A stretch of 64,000 bases of DNA from contig NC_080670.1 of NCBI RefSeq assembly GCF_030247195.1, forward strand, positions 44,282,194-44,346,193, given 5' to 3'. Positions 45,365 to 57,073 of the stretch are shown here, one piece after another. Numbering within the stretch: position 1 is the first letter of the stretch; each line of letters begins with the position of its first letter. A program made the translations under genes and the position numbers. Origin of the DNA: Topomyia yanbarensis. Lineage: Eukaryota > Arthropoda > Insecta > Diptera > Culicidae. The notes under the pieces were generated by a model, which made no database searches, was not told the origin of the DNA, and saw only the letters and a list, made by a program, of their open reading frames with translations.

Positions 45365-46500
45365 TATCGTGCGTTAAGTGCCAAAGGGTAAAGACACGAC
45401 AAATTTGTCCATCGTGTCGTTTGAGATTGGCCTTGATTCAGTACTGAAACAGATAGAACTTACTCCGTCTACCTGGTTCGAGGGCCTGCTATTTCGAGAA
45501 TCAATAATCGACATGTCAATAAAACCCAATCGTAGACCCGGACATAACCGACTCCAAACTTCAGGCGGACGTAATCATACTGAGAACTTGGAAAGCCCAA
45601 TGGTGACTAACTAGCTAATGGGAAATAGTACACGTTACATCGCCTACTTCCGAATTCCTTTCTTGCACAACTTGCCACCGTTTCGAAGAAGCATTGTTTC
45701 GCCGCCTTCGCCGAGACTGCACAAACAAATTCACGCTGCGCTGCCATCACCGGGGCGCATGTTATATCGTACTACGGAAGCCTCCAAGCGCAGTCGTGTT
45801 ACCAGCCAGCGACCAGCTTAGTCGTCCGGGCCCTGCGTTCGGAGGTCGTGAGGGGGTCTTCCTAACTCCCTTCTCAGGCGAGTATTTTGCTTTAAAGGAC
45901 GATCCGCTTCTAGCTTGCCATCGGGTATATCACGTCCTTGCAATATGTCAGGACGCTTGGCACGTGTCGCCGATTGTTTTTGGATGGCATTTTGGACGAA
46001 GATTACTACGCAGACGAAGAGGTGCTTTACTGGAGCTGTTTACATTCCTCCAGAAAAAACGACTTGATTGCTCTATTACGCAGCTCCATCTAGACTCTAT
46101 AGAACACGCGTCTTCTCAGGCAGATTCAAACGATGCGATAACAGTCCTTGGCGATTTCAATCAACCAGGACTCATGTGGGTTACTTCTGGACGTGGGTAT
46201 GCTTACCCTAACCCGTTATCCTCGACAACAAATCCTGCCGGCCCCTTACTTCTGGACGAGTTGTCACTAAGTCACGGGCTAAGTCAAGTAAGCACGATTT
46301 CCAACCATTAATCTCGTTTTCTTGACCTTGTCTTCGTCAATGAGAATGTTTTGCTTGAGTTTTCTGTAAGTGAAGCTTCCAGTGTGATCGTTCCTTTGGA
46401 TAACTATCATCCCGCTTTAGAAATATCCATGTCCATCATTAGTTTACCACTATATGAGAAGGCTTTACGCCGCTCACTATTGCTGATTGACTGGAGTGTA
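45365..46500 (+). pseudogene. CR1-like ORF1 and endonuclease remnant
   Basis: ORF1 gives VPKGKDTTNLSIVSFEIGLD, LTPSTWFEGLLFRE, then SRPGPAFGGREGVF..GEYFA, the same linker motif as in the copy at 21.2-25.6 kb. EN gives NDAITVLGDFNQPGLMW and FLDLVFVNENVL; most of the N-terminal endonuclease is deleted. The linker starts RSLLLIDWSV, then is interrupted at a TA. Confidence 0.82.
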
Positions 46501-46559
46501 AAGGGCGAACACGAAATTATTGCGACACCGAAAATGTCATGCCAATTTTCTTATAATGT

Positions 46560-48575
46560 TTAAAATCAAACCAAAATTTTAGGGTAGTTTTATACATATA
46601 TTTACTTCAAGAATCAAAAGAAAAGTTAATCGCAGGAGCCTTGAGTGTAAAATTTAACGCATTTTGTAGCATGTTCACCTTTTTCGTAAATTTTGTCATT
46701 ATTCGTTCACTACGCTCACTGTGCCAAAACGCATCACATCAAGAAATATTCAGACGGTTGTGTACAAATATTCGCTTGCATGCAATTTTAGCCTATTTCG
46801 GATGAACTTTCAAAAAATATTCCGTCTCACCGAAACCCAAATGCGCATTAGAATGAAATGGATAGATACGAATGTGTTAAGAGGAAAGAGTATTCTTAAA
46901 ATTCAAGCGAGAGAAATGGTTGTCGAAAGAGTATTATTTGTAAAAATACGTACTTCCGACTACGAATACTCGAATCACTTGACGCCTATCTGAGGATCTA
47001 CAGAACTGCAACTCGTCCATTTCGATCCTGATCGTGGAAGAGGCAGCAGTGTGAAGTTCTTTTTTTAGTATCGCGGTGTGTTTTAAAAGGTAGTTTGTTA
47101 ACAATGTGAGAAGGTTTTTTAGGATTAAATTTATTAAAAAAGTTCCTTTCCGATAGGCATAGCTAGTGCGGTCAGTGAATTGTGCGGTCAGAAATACAAA
47201 TTTGAATTCGCTACATTTCGTGCGAACTTGTGTGTGAAAAGAAGGTAAGAGTTGTGTGATAAAAAGCTTCAAAGCGTCGAATAGCCGATCGACGGCTTTT
47301 TTTCTTTTATTGCAAAAGTTTGGACATTTTCCGCCATCCGCGTTCTAGCGACGCATACGCTCGGCGCACCGCCCGTCTCGTTTGCCACCCTGCTGACCCC
47401 ACGTTCCGGCTTCGAAAGTTCCCGACGCTTTTGGCACAAGGTCGGAAGGAAGCAGCAAAATCATCAACGCGCTTCGTTAGAGCGACGGCCATCTTCATCG
47501 TCGAAAAGTTGGCCGAATTCAACACCCGGTAGGCAAAGGCCTAATTAGCGTCATCATTGCGACGCCATTGTAGACGCCGTTCGTCGCCATCGCTGAATAG
47601 TGTTGCGATAGGAAGTCGGGGCCGAAGCCGCAATACCAGTCGGTACCCAGCTGAGATGCAGCTCTACTAGATCGACGCTGTTCCTGAAATAACGCATGTA
47701 AGTTAAAAATAGATCATTGATCCGTGCACGTAGATCCATACACACACAACACTCAAACCTTCGAAAGCTTTCTTTGCCGCTCGAAAGCTAAAGCCGAGCG
47801 CGCATTTGTACTGCTCAGCGCAGCTTTATCCGCTAGCAGGAAATTTTGACCGCACATAGGTAGACAGGAAAGGGGAAGCTAGAAAGGGAAGGAACACGGA
47901 AAATGTAAAGCTAAATGAATATATGAAACCTAGGTTAAGAATAAAATGCCGTATTTCGATCCGTCCAATAAAATGTTTTCCTGTTAGTTAGTGTTACCTG
48001 AAATGTTTGTATTTTTTATGTTGATTAGCTTTCCCGTGTAGTGAATTTGGTTTGAGAAGATTTCTCACGTTTCGCGTCGTTTCCGTAGATTTGAATTTTC
48101 TTTGTGTTTGTTTTACTCCGATGGGCTATCGGGAATTAGTCCCCACTACTACTTACAAAGCGAGAGGGAAAGAGTGTTCGACTGAGTTCTGCCTGTGATG
48201 ATAACTGATCGTTTTTTTAGTGCATGAGCTTTCGAGTTGGTATAACGATCATTTCTCTTGCGTCTTTGCTAAATATAGTAGTGGCTCCATCTACACGCGA
48301 AACGGAGTGCATCTTTTCACATTTTGTGTTTACCTACCGTTCCTTTGCGCCATTTCGGGATCAATTTCTATAACCTGCCCTGAGGTTAGGTTTCATGCTG
48401 GGCAATTCTAACCTGACGAGTGGTCCTCTTCGGGGGTGGCGCTAAAGCTACTCGTTTAAAACGTCCTGAGGAGCGTTTTGGTAGACGGAAACCGTAAACG
48501 GCCATCTGGCCCGCTACAATTTTCGCCGAATACCCTCCATCAAAGTCTTTACAGTGTCATCCGGTACCAGTTTCT
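46560..48575. other. 2-kb unassigned DNA inside the DD37E element
   Basis: It lies between the left subterminal region and the transposase 3-prime end. It is GC-richer than its surroundings around 47300-47880 and holds AATAAAATGCCG and CAATAAAATG (polyadenylation-like) near 47940-47980. It looks like a secondary insertion, possibly a solo LTR, but I could not find matching ends or a target duplication. A T16 run abuts the transposase end (48577-48593). Confidence 0.45.
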
Positions 48576-48593
48576 CAGTTTTTTTTTTTTTTT

Positions 48594-49472
48594 TCATTTT
48601 CTTAACATGTCCTTCTCGTCTTTGACTGTCTTCTTGCTCTTCCGAAGTTCCCGCTTCATCATTGCCCAGTACTGCTCCACCGGGCGCAGCTCCGGACAGT
48701 TTGGCGGATTCATGTCCTTTGAAACAAAATGGACAGAATTGGCCTCATACCACTCCAGGACACTTTTAGAATAGTGGCATGATGCCAAATCTGGCAAAAG
48801 GCGCTTCTCGAGACACTCAGATTTGTAGATCTCGCCATTTACTGTGCCCTTTGTCACGAAAGGCTCACTCCTCAGTCCGCAAGAGCAGACGGCCTGCCAA
48901 ATGAGATATTTGGAGGCGAACTTCGACATTTTCTTCTTCTTAAATTTGTCGTCCACATAGAACTTGCTCTTGCCGGTGAAAAACTCCAACCCCGGAATTT
49001 GCTTAAAATCGGCTTTTATATACGTTTCGTCGTCCATCACACAGCAGCCATAGTTTGTCAGCATCTTCTCGTAGAGCTTCCGTGCCCGAGTTTTAGCCGT
49101 CGATTGTTGCCGCTCATCGCGGTTTGGGAAGTTCTGTACCTTGTGTGTATGTAGTCCAGCTCTCTTCTTTGCATTCTGGACGTAGCTCTGCGACATGCCG
49201 ATCTTTTTAGCCAAATCACGGCTTGAGACGTTGGGATTTGCTTTAATCATCCGCTTCACCTTTCCCTCCGTCTTTTTGTTCTCCGGTCCCGGTTTTCTTC
49301 CAGTTCATTTGCCGTGATCTAACGTCAACTGCTCCTCGAACCGCTTCAACACTCTGGAGACGGTTGAATGGTGCATGTTCAACATTTTTCCCAACTTCCG
49401 GTGCGACAGGTCAGGAAATTCCAGGTGTGTGGAAAGAATTTGTTCTCTCGACTCGCGTTGGTTTACCTCCAT
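48594..49472 (-). pseudogene. DD37E transposase, one nonsense codon plus deletion
   Basis: Start is taken at the ATG at 49472 (MEVNQRESREQI), matching the head of the family, because upstream codons are extension only. N-terminal HTH: LSHRKLGKMLNMHHSTVSRV. A TGA at 49305-49307 breaks the frame and the same frame continues TGRKPGPENKK, then VSSRDLAKKIGMSQSYVQ (second HTH). Catalytic residues: MDDETYIK, then PDLASCHYSK, then NCPELRPVEQYW. Exactly 37 residues separate the D of DLASC from the E of PVE, so this is D37E. About a dozen residues are missing before PDLASC, and the C-terminus stops early (DMLRK stop). Confidence 0.92.
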
Positions 49473-49623
49473 TTTCGTTGAATCGAAAAACACGACTTCG
49501 AGTTTGACAGCATGTAAACAATACACATCAATGAGAAAGTGTGCAAAATTTGGTTGATTTTTACCCAATCGTAAAAAAGTTATGTCCTGTTGAATGTGTC
49601 GCAATAATTTCGTGTTCGCCCTT

Positions 49624-51250
49624 TACTACTTGATCAAGTGGATGTAGATGCTGCAGTTGATCTCTATAATCGATTACTCCTTGACTGTGTTGATAAAGCT
49701 GTTCCAAATTATCAACCTCACAGGAAGCCTCCCTGGTCGAACGCGGGAACTCTACGAGCCCTATTTTCAAACGCTTTTTCGCAGTGGCCAGTACAATCGT
49801 TGTTACAATAAATTGCTGTACAAAGGATGTATGAATCGCATCCAGCAAAACTTACGACGAAATCCGAACGGCTTCTGGACTTTTGTTAATACGAAGAGTA
49901 AGGAAACGTTCCGTCTAGGATTGTCTACAATGACGAAGTAGCGGCTACGACGGCTACAAAGTGCTCCCTATTTGCCAGCTACTTCTCGAGTGTCTTCACC
50001 ACTGATGTGCCATCTGCCATCGAGCTCGACAACGCGTCCCGTGATGTTCCCGTTGGTGCAGTGGATATGGATGTATTCATCATTTCAGAACAATCAGTTC
50101 TCTCTGCAATACAAAAAAAAACAAAATCGTCTTATGCTCCTGGATGTTAATGTTCCGATATTTTAGCGATCCCACTGACGCACCTTTTCAATGTATCACT
50201 TCAGCAGCAAAAATTTCCCGATGTTTGGAAGTGTTCAGTCATGTTTCCGGTACACAAGAAAGGTGACAAAAACAACATCGAGAACTACCGCTCACTTCGC
50301 TGAGAGTCGAGTCAAAAAATTTCGAATCGCTTATCAACGAGGTGCTGTTTTCTGCTAGTAAACATTACATAAGAACTTGTCAGCACGGATTCTTACCTGG
50401 TCGATCGGTTGAAACGCATCTAGTTAGCTTCACATTGTTTTGCATCGAAAAAATATCCAAGAAACTCCAGGTGGACACAGTCTACACTGATCTTAAGGCC
50501 ACTTTCGACACAGTTAATCACGAGATTCTGCTAGCAGCGCTTGCTAAACTAGAATGTACCACGAGATTCTGCCACTGGCTGCGATCCTACTTTGTACACC
50601 GCAAGATCGTTGTGCAAATTGGTGACGTATCTGAAACCTTTTCTAATAATTCCAGAGAAGGTAGTACACTAGATCCGTTATTATTTTCGTTATTTGTAAA
50701 TGATGCGGTTTTCGTTCTAATGCGTGGAGCGAAACTGTTTTTCACTGATGACTTGCAAATATTTCTTGTCCTAAGGAATGAAGCCGATGGCCGTGAGCTA
50801 GCGTGTCTCATCGATACATTTTACAACTGGTATGAAAGAAATATGCTGATTCTTAGTGTTGCGAAATGTTTTGTCATCAGTTTTTATCGTATCAGAGACA
50901 TACTTAATTTCAACTACAATATTGCTGGAACTCAGCTGCCACACGTTGACCGCGTAAAGGACCTAGGCGTTATTCTTGATGAAAGGCTTACTTATACCAA
51001 TCACTTATCAGCTACCATTGACAAAGCGAATTGATTGCTGGGTTTCATGTTTAAAATTTCCAACGAACTCCGAGATCGTTTGTGTTTCAAGGCTTCGCAG
51101 GCCATTACACATCGAAATGCGTAACACTAACTATTCTGTCAATAGTCCGATTATAGCGATGGATCGTCGCTTCAACGAGTTTGCCGAGCACTTCCACTTC
51201 GATACCAATTCATCACAATTTCGTAACCGTTTGCTGTTAGGTTAATTATT
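49624..51250 (+). pseudogene. CR1-like reverse transcriptase, second copy
   Basis: Linker LLDQVDVDAAVDLYNRLLLD, then FPDVWKCSVMFPVHKKGDKN (frameshifted), CQHGFLPGRSVETHLVSF, DTVYTDLKATFDTV, and a degraded PQGS region (REGSTLDPLLF). The catalytic motif reads FTDDLQIF instead of YADDLKIF: both aspartates survive. Later come DLGVILDERLTYTNHLSATI, then a jump over much of the thumb to NSPIIAMDRRFNEFAEHFHF and the stop. Inactive through frameshifts and a deletion. Confidence 0.9.
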
Positions 51251-51327
51251 TTTAGTTTAGTTCAGTAAGACTTATTGTCAGTTGAACACAAATTTTTAAA
51301 TGCAAATGCAAATATAAATATAAATCA

Positions 51328-52320
51328 AATGAGTTCCACATTACTTGGATTTGAGGTTCTAGATCACTAATGACCAATCAAAGTAGCTTTGACCACATTG
51401 GCTTCCTATCACGGTTCTTGATGCCCCGGAGAACCCGCTAAGCTCCTAACCCAAGTAGCACGCTTTGTTACTGTATAGTATTTGTAACTCTCTTGGTAAC
51501 AACTATGTTATGGAAAAAGCGCACTTTGTTTGTATGTTGTGCAACATGTTCCTAATTGCAGCAAAATAATGAAAACAATAGCTATGCCATTTGTCGAGCA
51601 CTGGGTAGTTGGACAGTTCTGTTTTAGGGTGGAATGACAAACAAAGAGGCATTTGCAACTTGTTAGACTGTTTGTGCAAGTTAGAAAAGTTTCTGATTAG
51701 TTTCACAACTGTTATTGATGTTTGCATACTTAACACTATTGGCCAGCTCTATAGTTACATAGTTGCACAATCAGTTTAAAAACCCGTGCAAATTCTTTTC
51801 AAATATATCCAACAATAAAAAAATATTGTGTAGCAGTTGTGCAACATTTAAAACTTTCAACAAGTTGCAATTGCTACTTGGGAAGCTAATGTCACACCTA
51901 TGTTCCAGTGATCCCTTAACCGATTTGTAGATAATCGAATTCAAATGAAAGATATAAAAATCCCATCGACTGCCATCGAATTTCATTCAGTTCTGACTTT
52001 TGGTTCCAAAGTTACAGGTTGGTTATTGCGGTCACATAGGAATTTCTCAACCAAACCGATACAATCGTAATACCTCATAGATTAAAAACCTATTGAAATG
52101 AATATCAAATTACTTCGATTCGCAGGCCTAGATCACTGACGAAGAATCAAAGATTCTGGGAACATATTGTCCGCTATGGATAATTCCGGAAGTCCCGGGT
52201 TTCGGGCATATTCCAGAACTAAAGCCACTTCGGTGCTGACTGAACCAATTTTCACTAACCTAGTCTCAACTGGAAGCTATAATATGCAGTTGGGTCTTGC
52301 ACCCTCAGTTACCTAAGTCA
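51328..52320 (+). repeat. Dispersed repeat R, right half
   Basis: Resumes with AATGAGTTCCACATTACTTG, TAGATCACTAATGACCAATC and GATGCCCCGGAGAACCCG, is interrupted by an element at 51450-51882, then continues with GTTCCAGTGATCCCTTAACC, TCAAATGAAAGATAT, TCTGACTTTTGGTTCC and AAGCCACTTCGGTGCTGACT. Its right end merges into the tandem-module sequence at about 52325. Confidence 0.72.
51450..51882. mobile_element. MITE in repeat R
   Basis: CCCAAGTAGCA at the left is matched by TGCTACTTGGG at the right. Flanks AAGCTCCTAA and AAGCTAAT suggest a duplication of about 8 bp, imperfectly preserved. The interior has several GTTGTGCAAC-like words and no frame of note. Confidence 0.78.
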
Positions 52321-52324
52321 CCCG

Positions 52325-52882
52325 TGTGTTTCCATGTTTGCGAGATTGCGGGCATAGGTGTGCGTGGATGATCGTGAAGGGTTCAAGCGTTTGTATGTTT
52401 ATGGTTAGGTTAGCGTTTTTATGTGTGCGAAACCGCGGGCGTAGGTGTGCTTGGTTCCGATTGCATGTTCGCATATGTGGTCAGATTTATAATATCGCGA
52501 AGAGAACAAGCGTTTCTATGTTAACGTATTGTTTCGCGAGGCCGTTTTTATATCGCGTATGCTAGCGTATGCATAAATTCGCGAGTTTGAATACATTAAA
52601 ATAACCGAGTAGTCGTTTGTACACACACGTGGCTTTTAAATGTTCACACGGATCGTCGATTTGATGCTTAATTTTGCATGTACGGTTCAGATGAAGGATT
52701 TTATAATTTTGTAAGTGCTACCACGTTCACTTAAACGCCACGACGTCTTTATGATTGCTAGATAATTGGCAGAGGTATGCGTGAACGGTTGCGTTTGCGA
52801 TCGGGTTTGCATTATCGCGAAAAACTCGAGCGTTTGTATGCTATTGAACGCGCTCTTTCTATCGCGTAGGCGTTTGTATGTT
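52325..52882 (+). repeat. Tandem-module copy
   Basis: CATGTTTGCGAGATTGCGGG, CATAGGTGTGCGTGGATGAT, CGTGAAGGGTTCAAGCG, TTCGCGAG and ATCGCGTATGCTAGCG recur twice with variation, as in the array at 5880-7735. Confidence 0.75.
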
Positions 52883-53739
52883 CACAGAAAAAAAATTATG
52901 GAATTTTAAATTTATTTTCATGCACAAATTTGAAGCATGAATATAAATATAAAATTAAGGTCCACCACAAATATACAGGACTTGTCATGCTTTCTTCTAC
53001 GAATTTCATTGTAATTTTAATTTTATTTTAATTGCAATTTTATTGTAATTGAAACTTAGAGTTTCATTAAACAGAAAACCAATACACTTTAATGTTTTTT
53101 AATCCAATATTGCTGTAAAATAAATGACATTAGTATCACACGAATGAAAGTGAAAAATCGTATACTTTTTGATGCTCCAATGGAGTGCATTGATTTTAAT
53201 TTAATTTTCAATAAAAAAAAATTCAGAGGATAGTTTTGATGGCGATGCGGTGCGTTTACGACAACACCTACTGCTGCTCCAGAGGCACTCTTGATCATTC
53301 AACCACTGCATTTCTCAAACAAGAAGCACTTTCTTGTGCATATCATCTTAAGGTTACTGGAGTCCGAAATAGATTGTGCAACTATCCACACAAAACCGTC
53401 GCCCCAAATGGTAACTTGGGATGAGTATATACTGGCTTCTAGTAACCTTATCCTTACATGAAGTTTGGTTTTAATTTTCAATGTGAGATTGTATGGATTG
53501 ACAACTTGAATAATACGTAACTTGATACACTGACGTTTTTTTGCCGGTGTCAATTGTCCTGAAATGGGACTAGACCACTCGTTTTCACTTAGTAGATACT
53601 GTATCGTACTCTAAGCAGGAAACGATTCTGTGTGGCGTACACTTCAACAGAATTTGCGGTTAACAGGGTTTATTTTAGCTCCGACGATTAGGTTATCCTA
53701 AACGCACTTAATTCGGCAGATTCGAGATCAAAAATACTA
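52883..53739. other. No feature seen
   Basis: AT-rich (AATTTTAATTTTATTTTAAT near 53010), no gene supported. Confidence 0.4.
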
Positions 53740-54170
53740 TTCGCATGTCGAACTCAAATCGAAGAACATAGAATTTAAGGCTAGCCGGTCATTTCGGTAT
53801 TATCGGAAATGAATGGGTAAACGAATAGGCTTCGTTGGTACCGAACCAGTTCAACCAGTGTCGATAAATTCGATAAAGCCAAAGATTTGTTCTTGGGCTA
53901 CATCGGAACATGACAAACATTGCCGTAGTTTGTAAACTTGCGTTCATACAAAACTTTTCTGCCTGATGTGAGTCCAAAAATGTCGAAGAAATTATTGCAT
54001 TTTTCCAAGTACAAACACTGTATTCTAATCGGGGTACTGACTGCACATTGCAAACTCAATTATCATATGGCTACTATTCAGCGTGCTGAGTATCATTCGT
54101 GTGATCTTTGTGAATCCGATTAGGAAACTCATAAAATTTGATATGTATCTGCTTTGCAGTAATGCGATCG
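53740..54170 (+). pseudogene. LINE RNase H and C-terminal fragment
   Basis: One frame reads LAGHFGIIGNEWVNE then a stop and ASLVPNQFN, matching the RNase H motif PGH.GI.GNE.AD.LA..G found in I, LOA and related LINEs. Another frame then gives VLTAHCKLNYHMATIQRAEY, SCDLCESD, the C..C region that normally ends such proteins. It is a frameshifted fragment with no RT domain left. Confidence 0.75.
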
Positions 54171-55694
54171 CGTATTCGGATTTTTCGTTCTCCATGCATA
54201 GATGAACCTATGTACAGGGAGCTAACACTCAAGGATATGCTAGTGTTCCTAGCCCAGTGTGGTAAAGAGCTGTAGACTTTATCAATAGGGTTCATTATTT
54301 CTTTGGGTGTGAAGAATGTACAGTTTTGGGTTGTGATTATTTTGTGTTGCCAATTTCCATTTCCAGGCCTTTTTCTTTCACTTTCTTTTCCCTTTCCAAA
54401 AATGTTACGAGACGACATAGCAAGGTACAAATCTCCTAATTCTGGAAATTTCTTCATATACGCCTTAAAATTAATTTAGTTCATTCGAGTAACAAGTTCC
54501 AGATCACGTAGGTGTCAAATAAACGAATTAAACAAAAACTTGGCGCCTTTTATTTATTTTATTTGGGTGCCAACGACTCTACTGACCCCGAGCAGCAAAT
54601 GTCCCCTCTCTCCCCTACTGGAAACGAGCGCTACTAAACGTCATTCAAAATGTTATCCCATCTAAATTTAAAAAAAAATTAAACCGCGATCCCCACATTT
54701 AATTTTTTTAATTCAACATGAATGTGGCAATGTTTACATAATTAATATATCGTCATACCCGTTTCCTCCATCACTACCGATACATACAATCGGTTCCCTC
54801 AAAACATATTATCGCCAGCACCGATTTGGGCACTACGATAAATGGTTCTAGGCATGGGCAGAAATGGTGCAGTTTCACGGTGGCGATCATTTTCGGTCGC
54901 ACCAGGATAATTTCACACGATGTAACAAGCGGTAGCCGCCTCTGCTGGGACCGTGCAATAAATTTCCAGTGGGTACTGGGTGGTACGCTGAAATCGAGTC
55001 ACCATTCGTGAAAAGGACACTGTAACCGGCATTAACATGATCGGTCAGCATGAGTGCGCTTTATGGATTTAAAAAAATAGGGTTAACCTCTAGCACCTGG
55101 AAAGCATTCGTTAGAAAAACAAAAATAAAACGCATTTAGTGAACGACTTGGTGTAATCAGCACTTTAACGCAGAAACATAATGTGACTTGTGTATTACAC
55201 TGACCAACCCTATAGCAGGTTGAATGTTGAATCGCTAGCATTGTAAAGGCATTTGACCCAACCTATACGGTGTAAATGGTTGTTTTTAACCCGTGTGAAC
55301 TGAGTGGGCATTTTGCTGGTGTAGCAAATGTAGCATAAACAATGGGCAGTGTTTACAGTGCGTGTGCGTAAAAGAAGGGGAAGGGAGAGAGAGAGATTGT
55401 GGTGAGCAAACGCAACATGCATTTTGATGAACATTTTCTGGAAAAGTCGAGTGAGAAAAATAAGCAATGCACACCTGCTGATGGAAAAACAAAAACAGAG
55501 CGGGTGGCTTTAATTGACTTTTTTGCATGAGTTTGTGATCAAGAGAGCTTTTCAAAACGGTTGGCACAGTTTAAATTGCAAAATGAAAACCGATTCAGCG
55601 GGGCAGGCGGGGGCGTACCGGCCACATGCCAGCACAGTGTTTAGGGGCAAAGCAAAAGCTAAACTTCGCAGCCGATTCGAAGTATACAGGATAA
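54171..55694. other. Unassigned DNA, no gene supported
   Basis: Short open frames without motifs. A GAGAGAGAGA tract lies near 55386-55396. Confidence 0.4.
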
Positions 55695-55935
55695 TTCTCG
55701 CGTATTTTTTGAAAACGGGCCAATAAGCATACTGTCAAAATTCACTTTGAGAGGAAATTCTGGACAAACTATTAGTCGCCGATTATAAATCACAACAGCA
55801 GACGAAAGAGAAAACTTTTCTCTTTCATAAAATGTTAACATCCATTCTCGGCGAGCTACGGTTTGCCCGGAATTTGCTCTAAAAGTGAATTTTGACAGCA
55901 TGCTTATTGGCCGTTTACAAAAAAACACGCGAGAA
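55695..55935. mobile_element. MITE, family M1 copy 3
   Basis: TTCTCGCGTATTTTTTGAAA at the left and CACGCGAGAA at the right. The interior CCAATAAGCATACTGTCAAA, CTTTGAGAGG, ACGAAAGAGAAAACTTTTCT closely matches 1226-1464. Confidence 0.88.
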
Positions 55936-56140
55936 TTGTAACGATTTTACTGATCACTACCTATGCTTTCAAGCTGGGACTTGAACTTATTTACTTTTAA
56001 ATAAACCATTGTGGCTAAACGAACGTCTGGGACAAAAATAACGTTCCATTAACACCCATTGACACCGACCTAGCATGTATGTAAGCAAAAGCGGATCGGT
56101 ATTTTTCCCAAACATTTTGTAATGTTTTCGGCAGGATCTA

Positions 56141-56351
56141 CACTGAGAAATAAAAATATGCATTGTTAGCATACTTTCTATTCCCGTCTCTTTTCTTCTG
56201 CTGTGATTTTTATGTATTTTCTAGCATATAATTCTAGTAAGCATTCAATGAGTGGATAGACCGAATATGTTCAATGCATAAAATTTACAGCAGAATAAAC
56301 GAGAGGCGGATAGAAAAGTATGCTATCGATGCATAAATAAAATTCTGCGTG
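56141..56351. mobile_element. TA-flanked MITE with long inverted ends
   Basis: The left arm CACTGAGAAATAAAAATATG, GCATACTTTCTATTC and the right arm, read in reverse CACGCAGAATTTTATTTATG, GCATACTTTTCTATCC, are about 50 bp of imperfect inverted repeat. TA flanks both sides. Confidence 0.85.
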
Positions 56352-56415
56352 TAGAGAGGTTTTCATTTACACTTAGGACTATTTGAAATTTTTGGCTAGA
56401 AAAACAGCACCCATG

Positions 56416-57073
56416 CTTAAGGGGATCTTCTCCTGAATTCGGCGGAAAATCAAAGCAATATTTGAGAATTGTTTTGTAGAAAAATCAAAAGACAGACAAA
56501 CGTCTGCTTTTGACCTTTTATTCGTTATTTATCGAAATTCAAAATGGCGGCTTCAAAGGTGCGTTTTTTCTCGAAACCATATTTTTTATTGTAACGGTAA
56601 GAACAGGGCTTGTTCTATTGATCTGATTTCTTTTATCTAAAAAATGTTTGGAAGTATATACTTTTTTGAATGACTTATACCTACCATTGGCATGAAAAAT
56701 TATTTATATATAAATTTTGAACGAGATGACAGTAAAAAAAGACAATTTTTTTTATGTCTATAAAATTGTTTTTTTTTTCATCTACATTTATTGTAATTAG
56801 GTATAAGTCATAGGAAATTTAATCTATTTTAATAAATTATATTAATTTCTCATTTCGGTTAACTACGAGAAGTCCTGCACTTGGCGAACTAGGGTGATGA
56901 TTCGCGCGCAGAGGCTGCCGTATTGAAGCCACCATTTTGAATTAAAAAAAATCATTTTCTAATTATCGATAAATAACGAATAAATGATCAAAAGCAGAAG
57001 TTCATATGTTTTTTTCATTTTCCGCAAAAAAATCTCAAATATTGCGTAATTTTCCGGAGAAGATCTCCTTAAC
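56416..57073. mobile_element. TTAA-flanked inverted-repeat element
   Basis: TTAAGGGGATCTTCTCC at the left is matched in reverse by GGAGAAGATCTCCTTAA at the right, and the complement continues inward at intervals (CAATATTTGAGAATT, TTTATTCGTTATTTATCGA, CAAAATGGCGGCTTCAA). TTAA at both ends would fit a piggyBac-type target, but it may equally be part of the terminal repeat. Confidence 0.8.

Larger units (their letters stand above)
46501..49623 (-). mobile_element. DD37E mariner-like element (ITmD37E type)
   Basis: The ends form an approximately 28-bp perfect inverted repeat: AAGGGCGAACACGAAATTAT continuing TGCGACAC. TA flanks both sides (46499-46500, 49624-49625), and excising it restores the LINE linker DWSV-LLDQVDVDAAVDL. 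It encodes a minus-strand transposase at its right end. At 3.1 kb it is more than twice the usual size, because about 2 kb of unrelated DNA separates the transposase from the left end. Confidence 0.9.
42535..51327 (+). mobile_element. CR1-like LINE, 5-prime truncated, with nested insertions
   Basis: It lies inside repeat R with an AATGA duplication on both sides. The LINE sequence runs 42535-42569, 45365-46500 and 49624-51327, interrupted by the mariner at 42570-45364 and the DD37E element at 46501-49623. It carries ORF1, EN, linker and RT remnants and a 3-prime UTR (TTAGGTTAATTATTTTTAGT) with an AAATGCAAATGC..AAATATAAAT tail. The tail is a microsatellite as in CR1/T1-type LINEs, not a simple poly-A. 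Confidence 0.88.
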
